This document shows positions 6,462 through 7,244 of a stretch of DNA of 7,244 nucleotides, one piece after another. The DNA lies in assembly GCA_019234175.1 (NCBI GenBank), contig JAFALP010000342.1, forward strand, positions 1 to 7,244. The letters run 5' to 3'. The stretch's first letter is position 1, and every line of letters begins with the position of its first letter. The position numbers and the translations under genes are program-made. Source of the DNA: Actinomycetota bacterium. Lineage in GTDB: Bacteria > Actinomycetota > Thermoleophilia > Gaiellales > Gaiellaceae. The notes below the pieces were generated by a model. That model saw only the letters and a program-made list of their open reading frames with translations, had not been told where the DNA came from and ran no database searches.

Positions 6462-7244
6462 ATGGCGCGTGGGGTCGTCGCCGGCGTACTGCTCCTTCTG
6501 CTCGCCGCTCCGGCGCACGCCGGCATCCGCGTCAGCGGCAACCATCTCGTGAACGACGCCGGCCGCACGGTGCGCCTGCTCGGCGTGAACCGGTCGGGGC
6601 TCGAGTACGCGTGCGTGCAGGGCTGGGGCTTCACCGACGGTCCCGTGGACGCGACGTCGATCGCGGCCATGAAGGCGTGGGGGATCGACGCCGTGCGCGT
6701 CCCGCTGAACGAGGACTGCTGGCTCGGCATCAACGGCGTGAAGCCGCAGTACGGCGGAGCGGCGTACCGGACGTTCGTGCGCCGGTTCGTGGCGCGGCTC
6801 AACGCCGCCGGGCTGATCGCCATCCTCGACCTGCACTGGAACGCGCCCGGGACCGCGCAGGCGACCGGTCAGCAGAACATGCCGGACGCGAGCCACTCGC
6901 CCGCGTTCTGGAGCTCGGTGGCGCGCACCTTCCGCGCGAACCGCGACGTCGTCTTCGACCTGTACAACGAGCCGCACGACGTCAGCTGGGACGTGTGGCG
7001 CGACGGCGGCCCGGTCACGGAAAAGGACCGCAAGGCGGGCAAGGAATACCAGTTCGAGGCCGTCGGCATGCAGGCGTTGCTCGACACCGTGCGCGGCACC
7101 GGGGCCAAGAACGTCGTCATCGCCGGCGGGCTGAACTGGTCCTACGACCTGTCCGGCGTCGTGGACAAACCGCTTTCCGACCCCAACGGCAACGGCGTCG
7201 TCTACGCCAACCACGCCTACCCGTTCAAGGGAGACACGGTCGAG
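6462..7244 (+). CDS. Secreted glycoside hydrolase family 5 (cellulase-like), N-terminal part
   Basis: The frame is open for 261 codons from the ATG to the window edge, so the C-terminus is missing. Residues 1-20 are a signal peptide (five Leu, then AAPAHA with AHA cleavage before GIRV). The rest follows the GH5 (beta/alpha)8 pattern: RLLGVNRSG (38-46), MKAWGIDAVRVPLNEDCW (70-87), ILDLHWN (121-127), FDLYNEP (165-171) and NHAYPF (250-255). Asn169-Glu170 is the expected acid/base pair of the N-E-P motif, and His251/Tyr253 match the conserved H-x-Y on a later strand. The catalytic nucleophile Glu should lie further downstream, outside the window. Cys51 and Cys86 may form a disulfide. GH5 enzymes cleave beta-linked glycans such as cellulose, mannan or glucans; the substrate cannot be set from this part. 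The gene follows the FnIII protein by 17 bases. A Lys-rich stretch after the NEP motif (187-194) may be a surface loop. Confidence 0.93.
   Translation, partial: MARGVVAGVLLLLLAAPAHAGIRVSGNHLVNDAGRTVRLLGVNRSGLEYACVQGWGFTDGPVDATSIAAMKAWGIDAVRVPLNEDCWLGINGVKPQYGGAAYRTFVRRFVARLNAAGLIAILDLHWNAPGTAQATGQQNMPDASHSPAFWSSVARTFRANRDVVFDLYNEPHDVSWDVWRDGGPVTEKDRKAGKEYQFEAVGMQALLDTVRGTGAKNVVIAGGLNWSYDLSGVVDKPLSDPNGNGVVYANHAYPFKGDTVE

Overview
The window is strongly GC-rich, with G or C at almost every third codon position. It is densely packed with seven genes, all on the + strand. The style of the oxidase genes, the leaderless-looking starts and the family of FnIII-type surface protein suggest a high-GC actinobacterium, plausibly of the class Thermoleophilia. 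That placement is inference; no rRNA or marker gene is present.

Region 1 (1-1586) is the end of an aa3-type cytochrome oxidase locus: the C-terminus of ctaD (subunit I), then ctaB (heme O synthase) and a 38-residue single-span membrane protein. The three are joined by 4-base (GTGA) and 1-base (TGATG) stop/start overlaps, so they are almost certainly co-transcribed and translationally coupled. CtaB makes the heme O precursor of the heme A used by CtaD. CtaB carries an extra N-terminal region of about 110 residues that resembles one four-helix half of heme A synthase (CtaA).

Region 2 (1626-7244) is a run of four genes with short spacers (10, 42 and 17 bases). They are: an exported protein with the fold signature of a gluzincin-type metallopeptidase whose zinc ligands are all replaced; a short cytosolic amidase-signature enzyme; a large exported protein of FnIII-like domains with a Thr-rich linker and an inserted small beta domain; and the start of an exported GH5 glycoside hydrolase that runs off the end of the window. 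Three of the four are secreted, which suggests cell-surface or extracellular-polymer functions, but no shared pathway can be proven from sequence alone. The amidase and GH5 genes have no Shine-Dalgarno sequence. Each instead has a TANNNT hexamer 6-7 bases before the start codon, the layout of a leaderless promoter.

No RNA genes, mobile elements, CRISPR arrays or attachment sites were seen. No stretch over 300 bases lacks a gene. The points most worth checking are the catalytically dead metallopeptidase-like protein, the CtaA-half/CtaB fusion, the 38-residue oxidase-linked membrane protein and the domain inserted into the FnIII protein.
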